Of a DNA stretch of 64,000 nt, positions 9,245 through 17,993 are shown one piece after another (position 1 is the first letter of the stretch; each line of letters opens with the position of its first letter). The translations under genes were made by a program, and so were the position numbers. The DNA comes from Actinokineospora diospyrosa (GTDB lineage Bacteria > Actinomycetota > Actinomycetes > Mycobacteriales > Pseudonocardiaceae): assembly GCF_024171925.1 (NCBI RefSeq), contig NZ_JAMTCO010000005.1, positions 124,001-188,000 of the forward strand, in the 5' to 3' direction. Below the pieces are notes generated by a model. It searched no databases. It saw nothing but the letters and a program-made list of their open reading frames with translations, and was not told the DNA's origin.

Positions 9245-9284
9245 ACCAGTGAGCCAACCACCAGTCCCCACGGAAGGCCCAGCC

Positions 9285-10034
9285 GTGACCAAGCCAGACA
9301 ACGACCGCAGGCTCCAGACCGAGGACCTGCTGGTCACCCCCGACCCCGACCCCGCGACCACCGGTGCGGCCAGAACACCCTCGGACGACGCCGACGCACC
9401 CGCGCGCGACGAGGTCTACCGCGACGGTGAGGACGTCCGCGGCACCGACGCCAGACACGACACCGCGTCCGGCGACTCGCCCTACCGCGACACCGCTTAC
9501 ACCGAATCCGGTTACCACGACAGCGGCGTCGACCGGACCGACCCGCCCACCACGCTGACCGGCAGCGAGCACGCCGACAGCGACCTGCACGACCGGGAGC
9601 GGACCGACCAAGACCTGGACCGCGACCTCGACGGCGACCGCGATGGCGCCGTCGAAGCGGACCATGACCCCGAGTACACCGAGAACGCGCCGACCCAGGC
9701 GATCCCGGAGCAGCAGGCCGTGCGCGAGTCCGGTGTCCCGGTCGCGACCGACGCCGAGGAACCGGGCGCGCAGCTGTTCACCGACACCGAGGTCGAGCGC
9801 TTCCGCGGCCAGTGGCAGGCCATCCAGACCACCTTCGTCGACGACCCGCGCGACGCCGTGCGGGGCGCCGACCACCTGGTGGCCGAGGTGATGCAGGCGC
9901 TCGCGGCGACCTTCACCGAGCACAAGCGCGGCCTCGAGGAGCAGTGGCAGCACGGCGAGGAGGCCCAGACCGAGGACCTGCGGCAGGCGCTGCGCCGGTA
10001 CCGGTCGTTCTTCAACCAACTGCTGCACACCTGA
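9285..10034 (+). CDS. Acidic hypothetical protein sharing a C-terminal domain with the preceding gene
   Basis: A 249-residue protein. The first ~160 residues are Asp/Thr/Glu-rich and low in complexity, probably disordered, with DRD/DLD repeats. The C-terminal ~85 residues contain RGQWQAIQTTFVDDPRDA, ADHLVAEVMQAL and LRQALRRYRSFFNQLL, matching the same domain in the gene at 8609. There is no signal peptide or membrane segment. The GTG at 9285 is chosen for its GGAAGG site; the in-frame GTG at 9249 is possible. The gene follows closely on 8609, so the pair is likely an operon and may interact. Confidence 0.75.
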   Translation: MTKPDNDRRLQTEDLLVTPDPDPATTGAARTPSDDADAPARDEVYRDGEDVRGTDARHDTASGDSPYRDTAYTESGYHDSGVDRTDPPTTLTGSEHADSDLHDRERTDQDLDRDLDGDRDGAVEADHDPEYTENAPTQAIPEQQAVRESGVPVATDAEEPGAQLFTDTEVERFRGQWQAIQTTFVDDPRDAVRGADHLVAEVMQALAATFTEHKRGLEEQWQHGEEAQTEDLRQALRRYRSFFNQLLHT

Positions 10035-10040
10035 GCTGTC

Positions 10041-10086
10041 CCGAGGTCCCCGCTTCCGGCACACTGGCTGGTCGCGGGGACCTCGG
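10041..10086 (+). terminator. Hairpin between 9285 gene and ogt-like gene
   Basis: A perfect 13-bp stem (10041-10053 with 10074-10086) and a 20-base loop sit directly after the stop codon at 10034 and just before the start region of the next gene at 10107. Terminator or attenuator. Confidence 0.6.
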
Positions 10087-10106
10087 CATGTCTGGAGGCG
10101 TTCGGT

Positions 10107-10634
10107 TTGGGCGGGTACGCACTGTTCGACACGGCGATCGGCCGCTGCGGCGTCGCGTGGGGCGACAACGGGATCACCGCGGTCCAGCTCCCCGAGCGCA
10201 CTGAGACCGCGACCGTCGCCCGCCTGCGCCGCTACGGCACCGCCGCCGAACCGCCCGCCACCGTCACCACCGCGATCACCCGGATGACCGCGCTGTTGGC
10301 GGGCGAGCGCGACGACCTCACCGACATCGCCGTCGACCCCGAGGGCATCCCCGAGTTCGACGGCCGCGTCTACGAGATCGCCCGCGCCATCCCGCCCGGC
10401 GAGACCCTCACCTACGGCGAGGTCGCCACTCGCCTCGGCCTGCCCGGTTCCGCGCAGGCCGTCGGCGGGGCCCTCGGCCGCAACCCGTACCCGATCGTCG
10501 TGCCGTGCCACCGGGTCCTCGGCGCGAATGGCAAGGTCGGCGGCTTCTCGGCGGGCGAGGGCGCGGTGACCAAGCTGCGGATCCTGGGGATCGAGGGCGC
10601 CGCGCCCGGCGGTCAACCGTCCCTCTTCGACTGA
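10107..10634 (+). CDS. ogt: Methylated-DNA--protein-cysteine methyltransferase
   Basis: A 175-residue suicide DNA-repair enzyme that removes alkyl groups from O6-alkylguanine to its own cysteine. The active-site motif PCHRV is at 133-137 (Cys134). The preceding winged-helix part (about 85-120) contains IPPGETLTYGEVA and the Arg-finger region NPYPIVV. The TTG start at 10107 is supported by GGAGG eight bases upstream. The HTH-like gene begins two bases after its stop, implying translational coupling. Confidence 0.9.
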   Translation: MGGYALFDTAIGRCGVAWGDNGITAVQLPERTETATVARLRRYGTAAEPPATVTTAITRMTALLAGERDDLTDIAVDPEGIPEFDGRVYEIARAIPPGETLTYGEVATRLGLPGSAQAVGGALGRNPYPIVVPCHRVLGANGKVGGFSAGEGAVTKLRILGIEGAAPGGQPSLFD

Positions 10635-10635
10635 C

Positions 10636-11550
10636 ATGTCCGAGCAGGCCCGGCTGCGCGAAGCCCTGACGACGGGGCCCTTCAGCCTCGCGTTGCGGTT
10701 GGCGTTGCGCGCGAGCGGGCTCAGCCTCGACCGGGTGCAATACCGGCTGCGCGAACGCGACGTGCCGGTGAGCAAGACGGCGCTGAGCAACTGGCAGAGC
10801 GGCCGCACACAGCCCGAGCGCACGGAATCATTGCGCGCCTTAGCCGTTCTCGAGGAGATCCTCGGACTGCCCAACGGCGCGTTGTCGGTGTTGTTAGGCC
10901 CACCGCGACCACGGGGGCGATGGCTGACCCGGGCGCCGAACGACATGCGCGCAGACCAGGCTTGGGCACGTCCCGACGGCTTATTGCGCACTTTGGACAG
11001 CTTGGGCACAACGTTGTCTGCCGTCGACCGGTTGTCGAAGGTGGCACTGCAGGTGACCTGCGATGTTGGCCCGGACCGGGTCTTACGCCGCATCGAACAT
11101 CTCGTGGTCCTTCGGGCAGAGCAAGAAGGCGTGGATCGCTACACCGTTGCGTACCGCAGCGACCTGGGGCAGCCGGAGATCACCGAGACGATGGGCTGCA
11201 GGCAGGGGCGGCGGCGCGGTGACCACGAAACCGGGTTCTCCACGTTCGAATTGCTGCTCGACAACGGGCTGCGCGCCGGTGAGCTGATCACCCTGCGGTA
11301 CACGATCAAGCCCGGCTCACCCGAGGTCTACCACTCGCAGCGCGTCGGCGCCTCCACCCGGGTGTACGGGGTGCAGGTCCAATTCCACGCGGAGGCCTTA
11401 CCGGTGCGCGTCTACCGCCGCTTCCAGTCCTCGGTGAGCGAGACCGGTTGCGCGGAGATCGACGTCCGGCTGGGCACGACCTTCACCGCCCAGTACGCCG
11501 CGACCGATCCGCCGCCCGGCATCTACCGCATCGGCTGGGACTGGGACTAA
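10636..11550 (+). CDS. Helix-turn-helix-like hypothetical protein, rich in TTA codons
   Basis: A 304-residue protein. Residues about 20-80 look like an XRE-type HTH (GLSLDRVQYRLRERDVPVSK then LSNWQSGRTQPERTESLRAL). The rest is a beta-rich domain of unknown type, with aromatic and Arg-rich strands and a closing PPGIYRIGWDWD. It contains five TTA leucine codons, a high count for this genome; in Streptomyces such genes depend on the bldA tRNA. The ATG is two bases after the ogt stop. No membrane segment. Function unknown; regulator is the best guess. Confidence 0.78.
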   Translation: MSEQARLREALTTGPFSLALRLALRASGLSLDRVQYRLRERDVPVSKTALSNWQSGRTQPERTESLRALAVLEEILGLPNGALSVLLGPPRPRGRWLTRAPNDMRADQAWARPDGLLRTLDSLGTTLSAVDRLSKVALQVTCDVGPDRVLRRIEHLVVLRAEQEGVDRYTVAYRSDLGQPEITETMGCRQGRRRGDHETGFSTFELLLDNGLRAGELITLRYTIKPGSPEVYHSQRVGASTRVYGVQVQFHAEALPVRVYRRFQSSVSETGCAEIDVRLGTTFTAQYAATDPPPGIYRIGWDWD

Positions 11551-11558
11551 GTGTCGAT

Positions 11559-12251
11559 CTAGCCCCGCGCGGCGCTGATCCGGTGCCGCAGTGGCGCGTA
11601 GTGGGCCGCCACCGCCTTGGTGAAGCCCGCCAGGTCCTCCGCGCGGGCCGCGTCGATGATCCCCCGGTGCAGCGCGACGGTGTCGTGCTCGTCGATCGGC
11701 AGGCCGAGGTGCGGCGCGACGGTGGTGTAGACGTCCCAGAACGCGTCGGTGAGCTGGCAGACCAGTTCGTTGCCCAGCGGGTGCACCAGCATCGAGTGGA
11801 ACGCGCGGTCGGCGCCCGCGGTGTCCTCGCCGCGGTCCATCCGGTCCACGAGCTCGTCCAGACCGGCCAACTGCTCGGTGTCCAGCGCGCCGAGGATCCG
11901 CTCGGCGTTGCCGCGCTCGAACAGCTCGCGGACCTCGACCAGCTCCGAGAGCACCGCGAACTCGTCGTCCGGGCTGAGCAGGCCGCGGAAGGTCAGCCCC
12001 TCCACCAGCGCGGACAGGCTGAGCTCGCCGACGTAGGTGCCGTGCCCGTGGCGCACCTCGACGATGTCGAGCGCGTCCAGGGTCTTGATCGCCTCGCGGA
12101 CGCTCGAGCGGGAGGCACCCAGCGCCGCGCACAGCTCGTTCTCCGTGGGCAGCGGGGCACCGGGGCGCAGGCGGTTGTCGAGGATGTAGCGCTTGATGCG
12201 CTCGCTGACCTCCTCGCGCAGCAGCGACCGGCCGACCCGTTCGTTGGACAC
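11559..12251 (-). CDS. FadR/GntR-family transcriptional regulator
   Basis: A 230-residue repressor-type protein with an N-terminal GntR winged helix (LREEVSERIKRYIL, LPTENELCAALGASRSSVREAIKTL) and a C-terminal all-helical FCD ligand-binding domain with metal-binding-type Arg/His residues. It is divergent from edd and ends convergently with the HTH gene at 11550. Control of the Entner-Doudoroff genes, with a sugar-acid ligand, is the natural inference. The GTG at 12251 is preferred; in-frame TTG at 12263 and GTG at 12293 would lengthen it by 4 or 14 residues. Confidence 0.88.
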   Translation of the reverse strand: MSNERVGRSLLREEVSERIKRYILDNRLRPGAPLPTENELCAALGASRSSVREAIKTLDALDIVEVRHGHGTYVGELSLSALVEGLTFRGLLSPDDEFAVLSELVEVRELFERGNAERILGALDTEQLAGLDELVDRMDRGEDTAGADRAFHSMLVHPLGNELVCQLTDAFWDVYTTVAPHLGLPIDEHDTVALHRGIIDAARAEDLAGFTKAVAAHYAPLRHRISAARG

Positions 12252-12378
12252 CAACTCCGGCAACCCCTTCCCTCGACTGCGACACCCTCTCACGGTCGGC
12301 TGTGCGGCAGCGGTGAGCGTCGCGATGGCGCTGGCCTGGCCGGGTCATGACGGGCGGGTGGACGGTGCTGAATCGATT

Positions 12379-12408
12379 TTGACACCCGCTCCGACCGGTC
12401 TGTAGCGT
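12379..12408 (+). promoter_or_regulatory. Promoter for edd with embedded palindrome
   Basis: TTGACA at 12379-12384 and TAGCGT at 12403-12408 are 18 bases apart, a good housekeeping-sigma promoter. The perfect palindrome GACCGGTC (12393-12400) lies between them, and GACCG...CGGTC arms flank the -10. This suits repression by the divergent GntR protein. Confidence 0.5.
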
Positions 12409-12480
12409 CGGTCCCACGGTGCACGCCAGTGTCGTCGTTCGCCCGGGGGAAGATCACCGACGATGCCGGAGAGAGTGACG

Positions 12481-14334
12481 ATGAGCGTGCCGTTGAACCC
12501 GGTCGTGGCCGAGGTGACCGCCAGGATCGCCGCCCGCAGCGCCACCAGCCGGTCCGCCTACCTGGACCGCATGGCGGCCGCCGTGCCGTCCCGGCCGATG
12601 CGCGCCGGACTCGGTTGCAGCAACCTCGCGCACGGCTTCGCCGCCTGCGCGGGCCCGGACCGCCTGGCCGTCAAGGGGGTCAGCGTCCCCGGCGTGGCGA
12701 TCGTGTCCGCCTACAACGACATGCTCTCCGCGCACCAGCCGTTCCTCGAGTTCCCGGCGTGGATCAAGGACGCCACCCGCCAGGCGGGCGGCGTCGCCCA
12801 GTTCGCGGGCGGCGTGCCCGCCATGTGCGACGGCATCACCCAGGGCCGCGCGGGCATGGAGCTGTCGCTGTTCAGCCGCGAGGTCATCGCCATGGCGACC
12901 GGCGTCGCCCTGGCGCACGACATGTTCGACGGCGCGCTGCTGCTCGGCGTGTGCGACAAGATCGTCCCCGGCCTGCTGATCGGCGCGCTCGCCTTCGGCC
13001 ACCTGCCCGCGATCCTGGTGCCCGCCGGTCCGATGGCCTCCGGTCTGCCCAACGCCGAGAAGGCCCGGGTGCGCCAGGCGTTCGCCGAGGGCAAGGCCAC
13101 CCGCGACGACCTGCTCGCCGCCGAGTCGGCCTCCTACCACTCGCCGGGCACCTGCACGTTCTACGGCACCGCGAACTCCAACCAGCTCGTGGTCGAGGTC
13201 ATGGGCCTGCACCTGCCCGGCGCGAGCTTCATCCCCCCGGGCACCCCGCTGCGCCGCGCGGTCACCGAGGCGGCCGCCCGCCGCGTCGTGGAGATCACCG
13301 CCCAGGGCGACCAGTACACCCCGATCGCCCAGGTCGTCGACGAGAAGTCGGTGGTCAACGGCGTGATCGCGCTGCTGGCCACCGGCGGGTCGACCAACCA
13401 CACGCTGCACCTGGTCGCCATCGCCGCCGCCGCGGGCATCCAGCTGACCTGGGACGACTTCTCCGACCTGTCGGCCGTCGTGCCGCTGATGGCCAGGGTC
13501 TACCCCAACGGCTCCGCCGACATCAACCACTTCGTCGCCGCCGGGGGCGTGCAGTTCCTCATCGCCGAGCTGCTGGCCGCGGGCCTGCTGCACGGTGATG
13601 TGTCCACTGTGGCCGGACCGGGGTTGGACCGGTACCGGCAGGAGCCGGTGTTGGACAACGGCGTCCTGCGCTGGCGAGACGGCCTGAGCCAGTCCGGTGA
13701 CCTGGACGTGCTCAGGCCGTTCGCCGACCCGTTCGCCGCCGATGGTGGGCTGCGGATGCTCGCGGGCAACCTGGGTCGCGCGGTGATCAAGGTGTCCGCC
13801 GTCGCCGCCGAACACCGCGTCGTCGAGGCGCCCGCCCGGGTGTTCACCACCCAGGAGGCCGTCGCCGAGGCGTTCCGCGCGGGCGAACTCGACCGCGACG
13901 TGGTGATCGTGCTGCGCCAGCAGGGGCCGCGGGCGAACGGCATGCCGGAACTGCACGGGCTCACCCCGTCGCTGAGCGCGGTGATGAGCCGGGGGTACAG
14001 CGTCGCCCTGGTCACCGACGGCCGGATGTCCGGCGCCTCCGGCAAGATCCCGGCCGCCATCCACTGCACCCCCGAGGCCGCCGCGGGCGGCCCCATCGCG
14101 CTCATCCAGGACGGTGATCTGGTCCGCCTGGACGCCGAGGCGGGGCGGGTCGACGTGCTGGTCGACCCCGATGTCCTGGCCGCGCGCCTCCCGGTTGACG
14201 CGCCTGCGCTGGACTCGGAGTGGACCGGCACCGGCCGTGACCTCTTCGCCGCACTCCGTCGGTCGGTGGGCCCCGCCGACCACGGCGCAAGCGTTTTCGG
14301 CCCGGCCGTCCCCGACCTGGTCCCCGCTTCGTAG
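12481..14334 (+). CDS. edd: Phosphogluconate dehydratase
   Basis: A 617-residue IlvD/Edd-family Fe-S dehydratase converting 6-phosphogluconate to 2-keto-3-deoxy-6-phosphogluconate, the first step of the Entner-Doudoroff pathway. Cluster-ligand and signature motifs are present: [18 protein letters not shown] and [15 protein letters not shown], the latter typical of Edd rather than IlvD, plus [13 protein letters not shown] near the C-terminus. The ATG at 12481 follows GGAGAGAG; an in-frame ATG at 12463 is possible. The eda gene lies 212 bases downstream, and a GntR regulator is divergent. Confidence 0.95.
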   Translation: MSVPLNPVVAEVTARIAARSATSRSAYLDRMAAAVPSRPMRAGLGCSNLAHGFAACAGPDRLAVKGVSVPGVAIVSAYNDMLSAHQPFLEFPAWIKDATRQAGGVAQFAGGVPAMCDGITQGRAGMELSLFSREVIAMATGVALAHDMFDGALLLGVCDKIVPGLLIGALAFGHLPAILVPAGPMASGLPNAEKARVRQAFAEGKATRDDLLAAESASYHSPGTCTFYGTANSNQLVVEVMGLHLPGASFIPPGTPLRRAVTEAAARRVVEITAQGDQYTPIAQVVDEKSVVNGVIALLATGGSTNHTLHLVAIAAAAGIQLTWDDFSDLSAVVPLMARVYPNGSADINHFVAAGGVQFLIAELLAAGLLHGDVSTVAGPGLDRYRQEPVLDNGVLRWRDGLSQSGDLDVLRPFADPFAADGGLRMLAGNLGRAVIKVSAVAAEHRVVEAPARVFTTQEAVAEAFRAGELDRDVVIVLRQQGPRANGMPELHGLTPSLSAVMSRGYSVALVTDGRMSGASGKIPAAIHCTPEAAAGGPIALIQDGDLVRLDAEAGRVDVLVDPDVLAARLPVDAPALDSEWTGTGRDLFAALRRSVGPADHGASVFGPAVPDLVPAS

Positions 14335-14378
14335 CTGTATTCCCCTGGTTGCCTCCTCCCTGGTCCTGCCCGCGGCTG

Positions 14379-14402
14379 CGCCCCACCGCGCGCCGTGGGG
14401 CG
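14379..14402 (+). terminator. Hairpin after edd
   Basis: CGCCCCAC pairs with GTGGGGCG around an 8-base GC-rich loop, about 45 bases after the edd stop. It may terminate or attenuate transcription before eda. A lone DnaA-box-like TTGTGGATAA lies further on at about 14505. Confidence 0.45.
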
Positions 14403-14546
14403 GACCACTGATTTCTCGTTCGGACAATGCCCGCGCACTGCCAAGGTACGACGGATCCGGGCTTGTCAACGGGGGCTCCGGTCGACTGTGGATGGTCGCG
14501 GGGATTGTGGATAACTTTGGTGGGCCTGAGCGGACTGGAGTGGAGA

Positions 14547-15143
14547 ATGAGCCTGCTTGACCTGTCGCCGGTGGTGCCGGTGGTGGTGCTCGAAGACGCG
14601 GCGGACGCGGTGCCGCTGGCGCTGGCGCTGGTGCGCGGCGGGGTGCGGATCATCGAGGTGACCTTGCGGACCCCGGCGGCGCTGGAGTCGATCCGGCGGA
14701 TCGCGGCGGAGGTCCCGGACGCCGTTGTCGGTGCGGGAACGGTGACCGCGCCGGAACACGCGGTAGCCGCGGCGGAGGCGGGCGCGCGGTTCCTGGTCAC
14801 CCCCGGCACCACGGAGCGGGTCTTGGGCGCCGCCGCTGACACCGGCCTGCCGGTCCTCCCCGGGGCCGCGACCGTGTCCGAGGCCATGCGCCTGGCCGAA
14901 TTGGGTTACGCGGAGCTGAAGTTCTTCCCCGCGGAGGCGTCCGGCGGCATCGGGTTCCTCAAGTCGATCGCGGGCCCGCTGCCCGGCCTGCGCTTCTGTC
15001 CGACCGGTGGCATCAGCGCCACCACCGCCCCCGCCTACCTGGCTCTCCCCAACGTCGGTTGCGTCGGCGGCAGCTGGCTCACGGCCAACCCGACGGACCT
15101 CGCGGGCGTCGAGCGGCTCGCGCGGGAGGCGTCCGCCCGCTAA
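14547..15143 (+). CDS. eda: KDPG aldolase
   Basis: A 198-residue aldolase cleaving 2-keto-3-deoxy-6-phosphogluconate to pyruvate and glyceraldehyde 3-phosphate. It shows the class I KDPG aldolase pattern: the EVTLRTPAALE and GAGTV segments, FLVTPGTTE, and the Schiff-base lysine in ELKFFPAE, followed by the phosphate loop FCPTGGIS and a GGSWL near the end. The ATG at 14547 follows GGAGTGGAGA. Together with edd it completes the pathway. Confidence 0.93.
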   Translation: MSLLDLSPVVPVVVLEDAADAVPLALALVRGGVRIIEVTLRTPAALESIRRIAAEVPDAVVGAGTVTAPEHAVAAAEAGARFLVTPGTTERVLGAAADTGLPVLPGAATVSEAMRLAELGYAELKFFPAEASGGIGFLKSIAGPLPGLRFCPTGGISATTAPAYLALPNVGCVGGSWLTANPTDLAGVERLAREASAR

Positions 15144-15159
15144 ATTGGTAGAGACCACT
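15144..15159 (+). promoter_or_regulatory. DasR-like (dre) operator candidate
   Basis: The 16-base ATTGGTAGAGACCACT matches the Streptomyces DasR site consensus ACTGGTCTAGACCACT at 13 of 16 positions, including both TGGT/ACCA half-sites. It lies 78 bases before the SIS-domain gene and directly after the eda stop. DasR-type GntR/HutC regulators control amino-sugar genes, which agrees with the operon content. The regulator itself is not in this window. Confidence 0.6.
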
Positions 15160-15236
15160 TCCGCGAACGGCTGCTACTCTTGCGCACAGCTGCATGATGA
15201 GAGCTGTTAGCGCGCAGGTGTGAGCAGGAGGTGGGC

Positions 15237-16088
15237 ATGTCGTTCGTCGCCGAGGAGATCGCGGGCCAGCCTGCGTGCTGGGAGCGGGCGGTTGGCGAGC
15301 CCTTTGCCCCGGGCGAGCGGATCGCGGTCGTCGGCTGCGGGACGTCCTGGTTCGTCGCGATGGCCTACGCGGCGCTGCGGCAGGCCACAGGGCAGTGGAC
15401 CGACGCTTTCGCGGCCTCAGAGGCTCTCGTTGATCGCGGCTACGACCGCGTTGTTGCGATTACCCGGTCCGGGACGACGACCGAGGTTGTCGACCTCTTA
15501 GCGCGCGTAGCGGTGCCGACGACGGTCATCACGGGCGTGGCAGGGTCACCGGCGACTGCGCGCGCTACCGAGACCGTGCTGCTCGACTTCGCCGATGAGC
15601 GGTCCGTGGTCCAGACGCAGTTCGCGACTACGGCGTTGGCCTACCTAAGGTCCTCCCTTGGCGAGGACCTCACTAAAGCCATTGCCGACGCGCGCACCGT
15701 TCTCGACCAAGACCTCGGCGACTTGGACGCAGCTGAGCAGTTCACCTTCTTAGGCCAAGGTTGGACGGTCGGACTAGCGCATGAGGCCGCTCTTAAGCTG
15801 CGCGAAGCGGCAGGCCTATGGACCGAGTCTTACCCAGCTATGGAGTATCGACACGGTCCAATCAGCATCGCCCAACCTGGTCGCGTCACGTGGGTCTTAG
15901 GCCAAGCGCCCGACGGACTGCAGAGCGATGTAGAGAGCACCGGCGCGCGTTATATCGACAGCGGCAACCTTGACCCCATGGCGCACTTAGTGCTCGCCCA
16001 ACGGGTTGCCGTCGCGGCGGCACTACGACGTGGTCTCGACCCGGACCGGCCGCGCAACCTCACCCGATCCGTCATTCTCGGCGCCTGA
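15237..16088 (+). CDS. SIS-domain sugar-phosphate isomerase/deaminase (AgaS-like)
   Basis: A 283-residue protein with two SIS domains, as in GlmS isomerase domains and AgaS/FrlB. AVVGCGTSWF (res. 32-41) and ITRSGTTTEV mark the first sugar-phosphate-binding site, and KLREAAGLWTESYPAMEYRHGP marks the second. It likely isomerises or deaminates an amino-sugar phosphate. The ATG at 15237 has AGGAGG five bases upstream. It carries four TTA codons and more A/T-ending codons than its neighbours. The aldolase follows at once, so this is the first gene of a three-gene operon. Confidence 0.83.
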   Translation: MSFVAEEIAGQPACWERAVGEPFAPGERIAVVGCGTSWFVAMAYAALRQATGQWTDAFAASEALVDRGYDRVVAITRSGTTTEVVDLLARVAVPTTVITGVAGSPATARATETVLLDFADERSVVQTQFATTALAYLRSSLGEDLTKAIADARTVLDQDLGDLDAAEQFTFLGQGWTVGLAHEAALKLREAAGLWTESYPAMEYRHGPISIAQPGRVTWVLGQAPDGLQSDVESTGARYIDSGNLDPMAHLVLAQRVAVAAALRRGLDPDRPRNLTRSVILGA

Positions 16089-16089
16089 C

Positions 16090-16944
16090 ATGCCACTGGT
16101 CCCCACCGCCGCACTCCTCTCCGCGTCCGCGGGCCACGGCGTCGGCGCGTTCAACGTGATCCAGATCGAGCACGCCCAGGCCATCGTCGCTGGTGCCGCA
16201 GCCGCTGGTGCCGCGGTCGTGCTGCAGATCAGCGAGAACTGCGTGCGCTACCACGGCGACCTCGAACCGATCACCGCCGCGACGCTCGCGGTGGCGCGCC
16301 GCGCCGACGTGCCGGTCGCGGTCCACCTCGACCACATCCAGACCCCCGAGTTGGTCGACGAGGGCATCCGCCTCGGCGTCGGCTCGATCATGTTCGACGC
16401 GTCCGCGCTGCCGTACGACTCGAACGTGGCCCAGACCGCCGCTGTCGTCCGCCGCTGCCACGACGCGGGCGTGCTGGTCGAGGCCGAGCTGGGGGAGATC
16501 GGCGGGAAGGACGGCGTCCACGCCCCGGGCGCGCGCACGGATCCCGGCGAGGCGGCCGATTTCGTCGCCGCCACCGGGGTGGACGCGCTGGCCGTCGCGG
16601 TCGGGACCTCGCACGCCATGCTGACCCGGGACGCGCGGTTGGACCTCGACCTGATCGCCGCCATCCGCGCCGCCACCGCCGTACCGCTGGTGCTGCACGG
16701 TTCCTCCGGGGTCGCCGACGACGCGCTGACCGCCGCCGTGCGCGCGGGCATCACCAAGGTCAACATCGCCACCCACCTCAACGCGGTGTTCACCGCTGCG
16801 GTGCGCGCCGGGCTGGCCGATGAGTCCCTTGTGGACACCAGGAAGTACCTCGGACCGGCCCGCGCCGCGGTCGCCGCCGAGGTGGCCAGGTTGCTGGGCG
16901 TGCTGCGCGCGATCCCGGCGTGGAAGATCGGGACCCCGGCATGA
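16090..16944 (+). CDS. Class II ketose-bisphosphate aldolase (GatY/KbaY/FbaA family)
   Basis: A 284-residue zinc-dependent aldolase. HLDH at 79-82 and EAELGEIGG at 131-139 give zinc and catalytic residues; LHGSSG and KVNIATHLN are the phosphate-binding loops. The length fits tagatose-1,6-bisphosphate aldolase (GatY/KbaY) better than the longer actinobacterial FbaA (about 340 residues). It begins one base after the SIS gene stop and overlaps the kinase gene by ATGA at 16941-16944, showing tight coupling. Substrate is inferred as tagatose- or fructose-bisphosphate. Confidence 0.87.
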   Translation: MPLVPTAALLSASAGHGVGAFNVIQIEHAQAIVAGAAAAGAAVVLQISENCVRYHGDLEPITAATLAVARRADVPVAVHLDHIQTPELVDEGIRLGVGSIMFDASALPYDSNVAQTAAVVRRCHDAGVLVEAELGEIGGKDGVHAPGARTDPGEAADFVAATGVDALAVAVGTSHAMLTRDARLDLDLIAAIRAATAVPLVLHGSSGVADDALTAAVRAGITKVNIATHLNAVFTAAVRAGLADESLVDTRKYLGPARAAVAAEVARLLGVLRAIPAWKIGTPA

Positions 16945-17846
16945 TCCTCACCGTCACCGCCAACCCCGCCCTCGACGTCAGCTACCGCGTCGACCGGCTG
17001 CGCCCCGGCCACACCCACCGCATCGGTGCGGTGTTCGAACGCGCGGGCGGCAAGGGCTTCAACGTCAGCCGCGTATTGCACGACCAAGGCATCCCCACCC
17101 GAGCCCTCGGCCCCGTCGGCGGCATCCTCGGTGACTCACTACGCGCCGACCTCCTCGACGCAGGCCTCCCGCACGACCTCCTCCCGGTCGCCGCCGCAAC
17201 ACGCATGACGATTGCTGTTGTCGCGGATGAGGCCACTATGTTCAACGAACCTGGCGGGCCATTGTCGGCTCTTGACTGGTCGCGCTTGCAGGACCTTGTT
17301 GGGTCTTACTTGCCCCGCACTGAGGTTCTTGTCTGTTCGGGGAGCTTGCCGCTTGATGCACCTGACTCCTCTTACGCTGACTTCGTCTCTTTGGCTGCCG
17401 CACATGGCGTCCCAACTGTGGTCGACGTCGGCGGAGCTCCTCTTCGCGCCGCTGCAGAAGCTGGCGTCGCTATCGTGAAGCCGAATGCCGAGGAGTTGGC
17501 TGCGGCTGTTGGCGAGGGCGATCCTCTTACCGGCGCTCGGCAGTTGCATTCTCTTGGCGCTGGGGCAGTAGTTGTCTCGCTGGGTCCCGATGGCCTCTTA
17601 GCCGTAACAGCCGATGGTGAGTGGCGGGCAACTCTGCCTCAGCCAGTCGTAGGTAACCCGACCGGCGCAGGCGACGCCGCCGTAGCCGCCCTCGCAGACG
17701 GCCTCCGCCGCGACCTCCCGTGGCCAGACCGCCTCCGCCTCGCAGTCACCTGGGCAGGCGCCGCCGTAGCCGCCCCCGTAGCAGGCAGCGTCGACCCTGA
17801 CGTCTTGACAGAGCTGCACGACCAGGTGACCATCACCGCCCTCTGA
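16941..17846 (+). CDS. PfkB-family hexose kinase (1-phosphofructokinase/tagatose-6-phosphate kinase type)
   Basis: A 301-residue ribokinase-fold kinase of the FruK/LacC type: TANPALDVSY at the start, GGKGFNVSRVL at about 35-45 and the catalytic GNPTGAGDAAV near 244-254 with the general-base Asp. It phosphorylates a sugar phosphate to the bisphosphate used by the upstream aldolase. The start overlaps the aldolase stop. The middle third (about 17216-17640) has noticeably more T-ending codons and one TTA, unlike the flanks of the same gene. With SIS and aldolase it makes a galactosamine-type catabolic module. Confidence 0.87.
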   Translation: MILTVTANPALDVSYRVDRLRPGHTHRIGAVFERAGGKGFNVSRVLHDQGIPTRALGPVGGILGDSLRADLLDAGLPHDLLPVAAATRMTIAVVADEATMFNEPGGPLSALDWSRLQDLVGSYLPRTEVLVCSGSLPLDAPDSSYADFVSLAAAHGVPTVVDVGGAPLRAAAEAGVAIVKPNAEELAAAVGEGDPLTGARQLHSLGAGAVVVSLGPDGLLAVTADGEWRATLPQPVVGNPTGAGDAAVAALADGLRRDLPWPDRLRLAVTWAGAAVAAPVAGSVDPDVLTELHDQVTITAL

Positions 17847-17993
17847 CAACCAGATCGCTGCTGGGCTTGGCGTTTTGCCCGCTGGTCCCAGCCGCTGGAC
17901 CCTCGGACCCGGCGGTGCCAACTGGCCTTCCGTCAGGTCCGCCTCAGCCCACCTGATCAGCGCGTGGACAGTCGGACTCGCTGGTGCCAAATG

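Noticed and set aside
12454..14469. Antisense open frame of 671 codons opposite edd
   Set aside because: Same GC-rich shadow effect; edd on the other strand is unmistakable.
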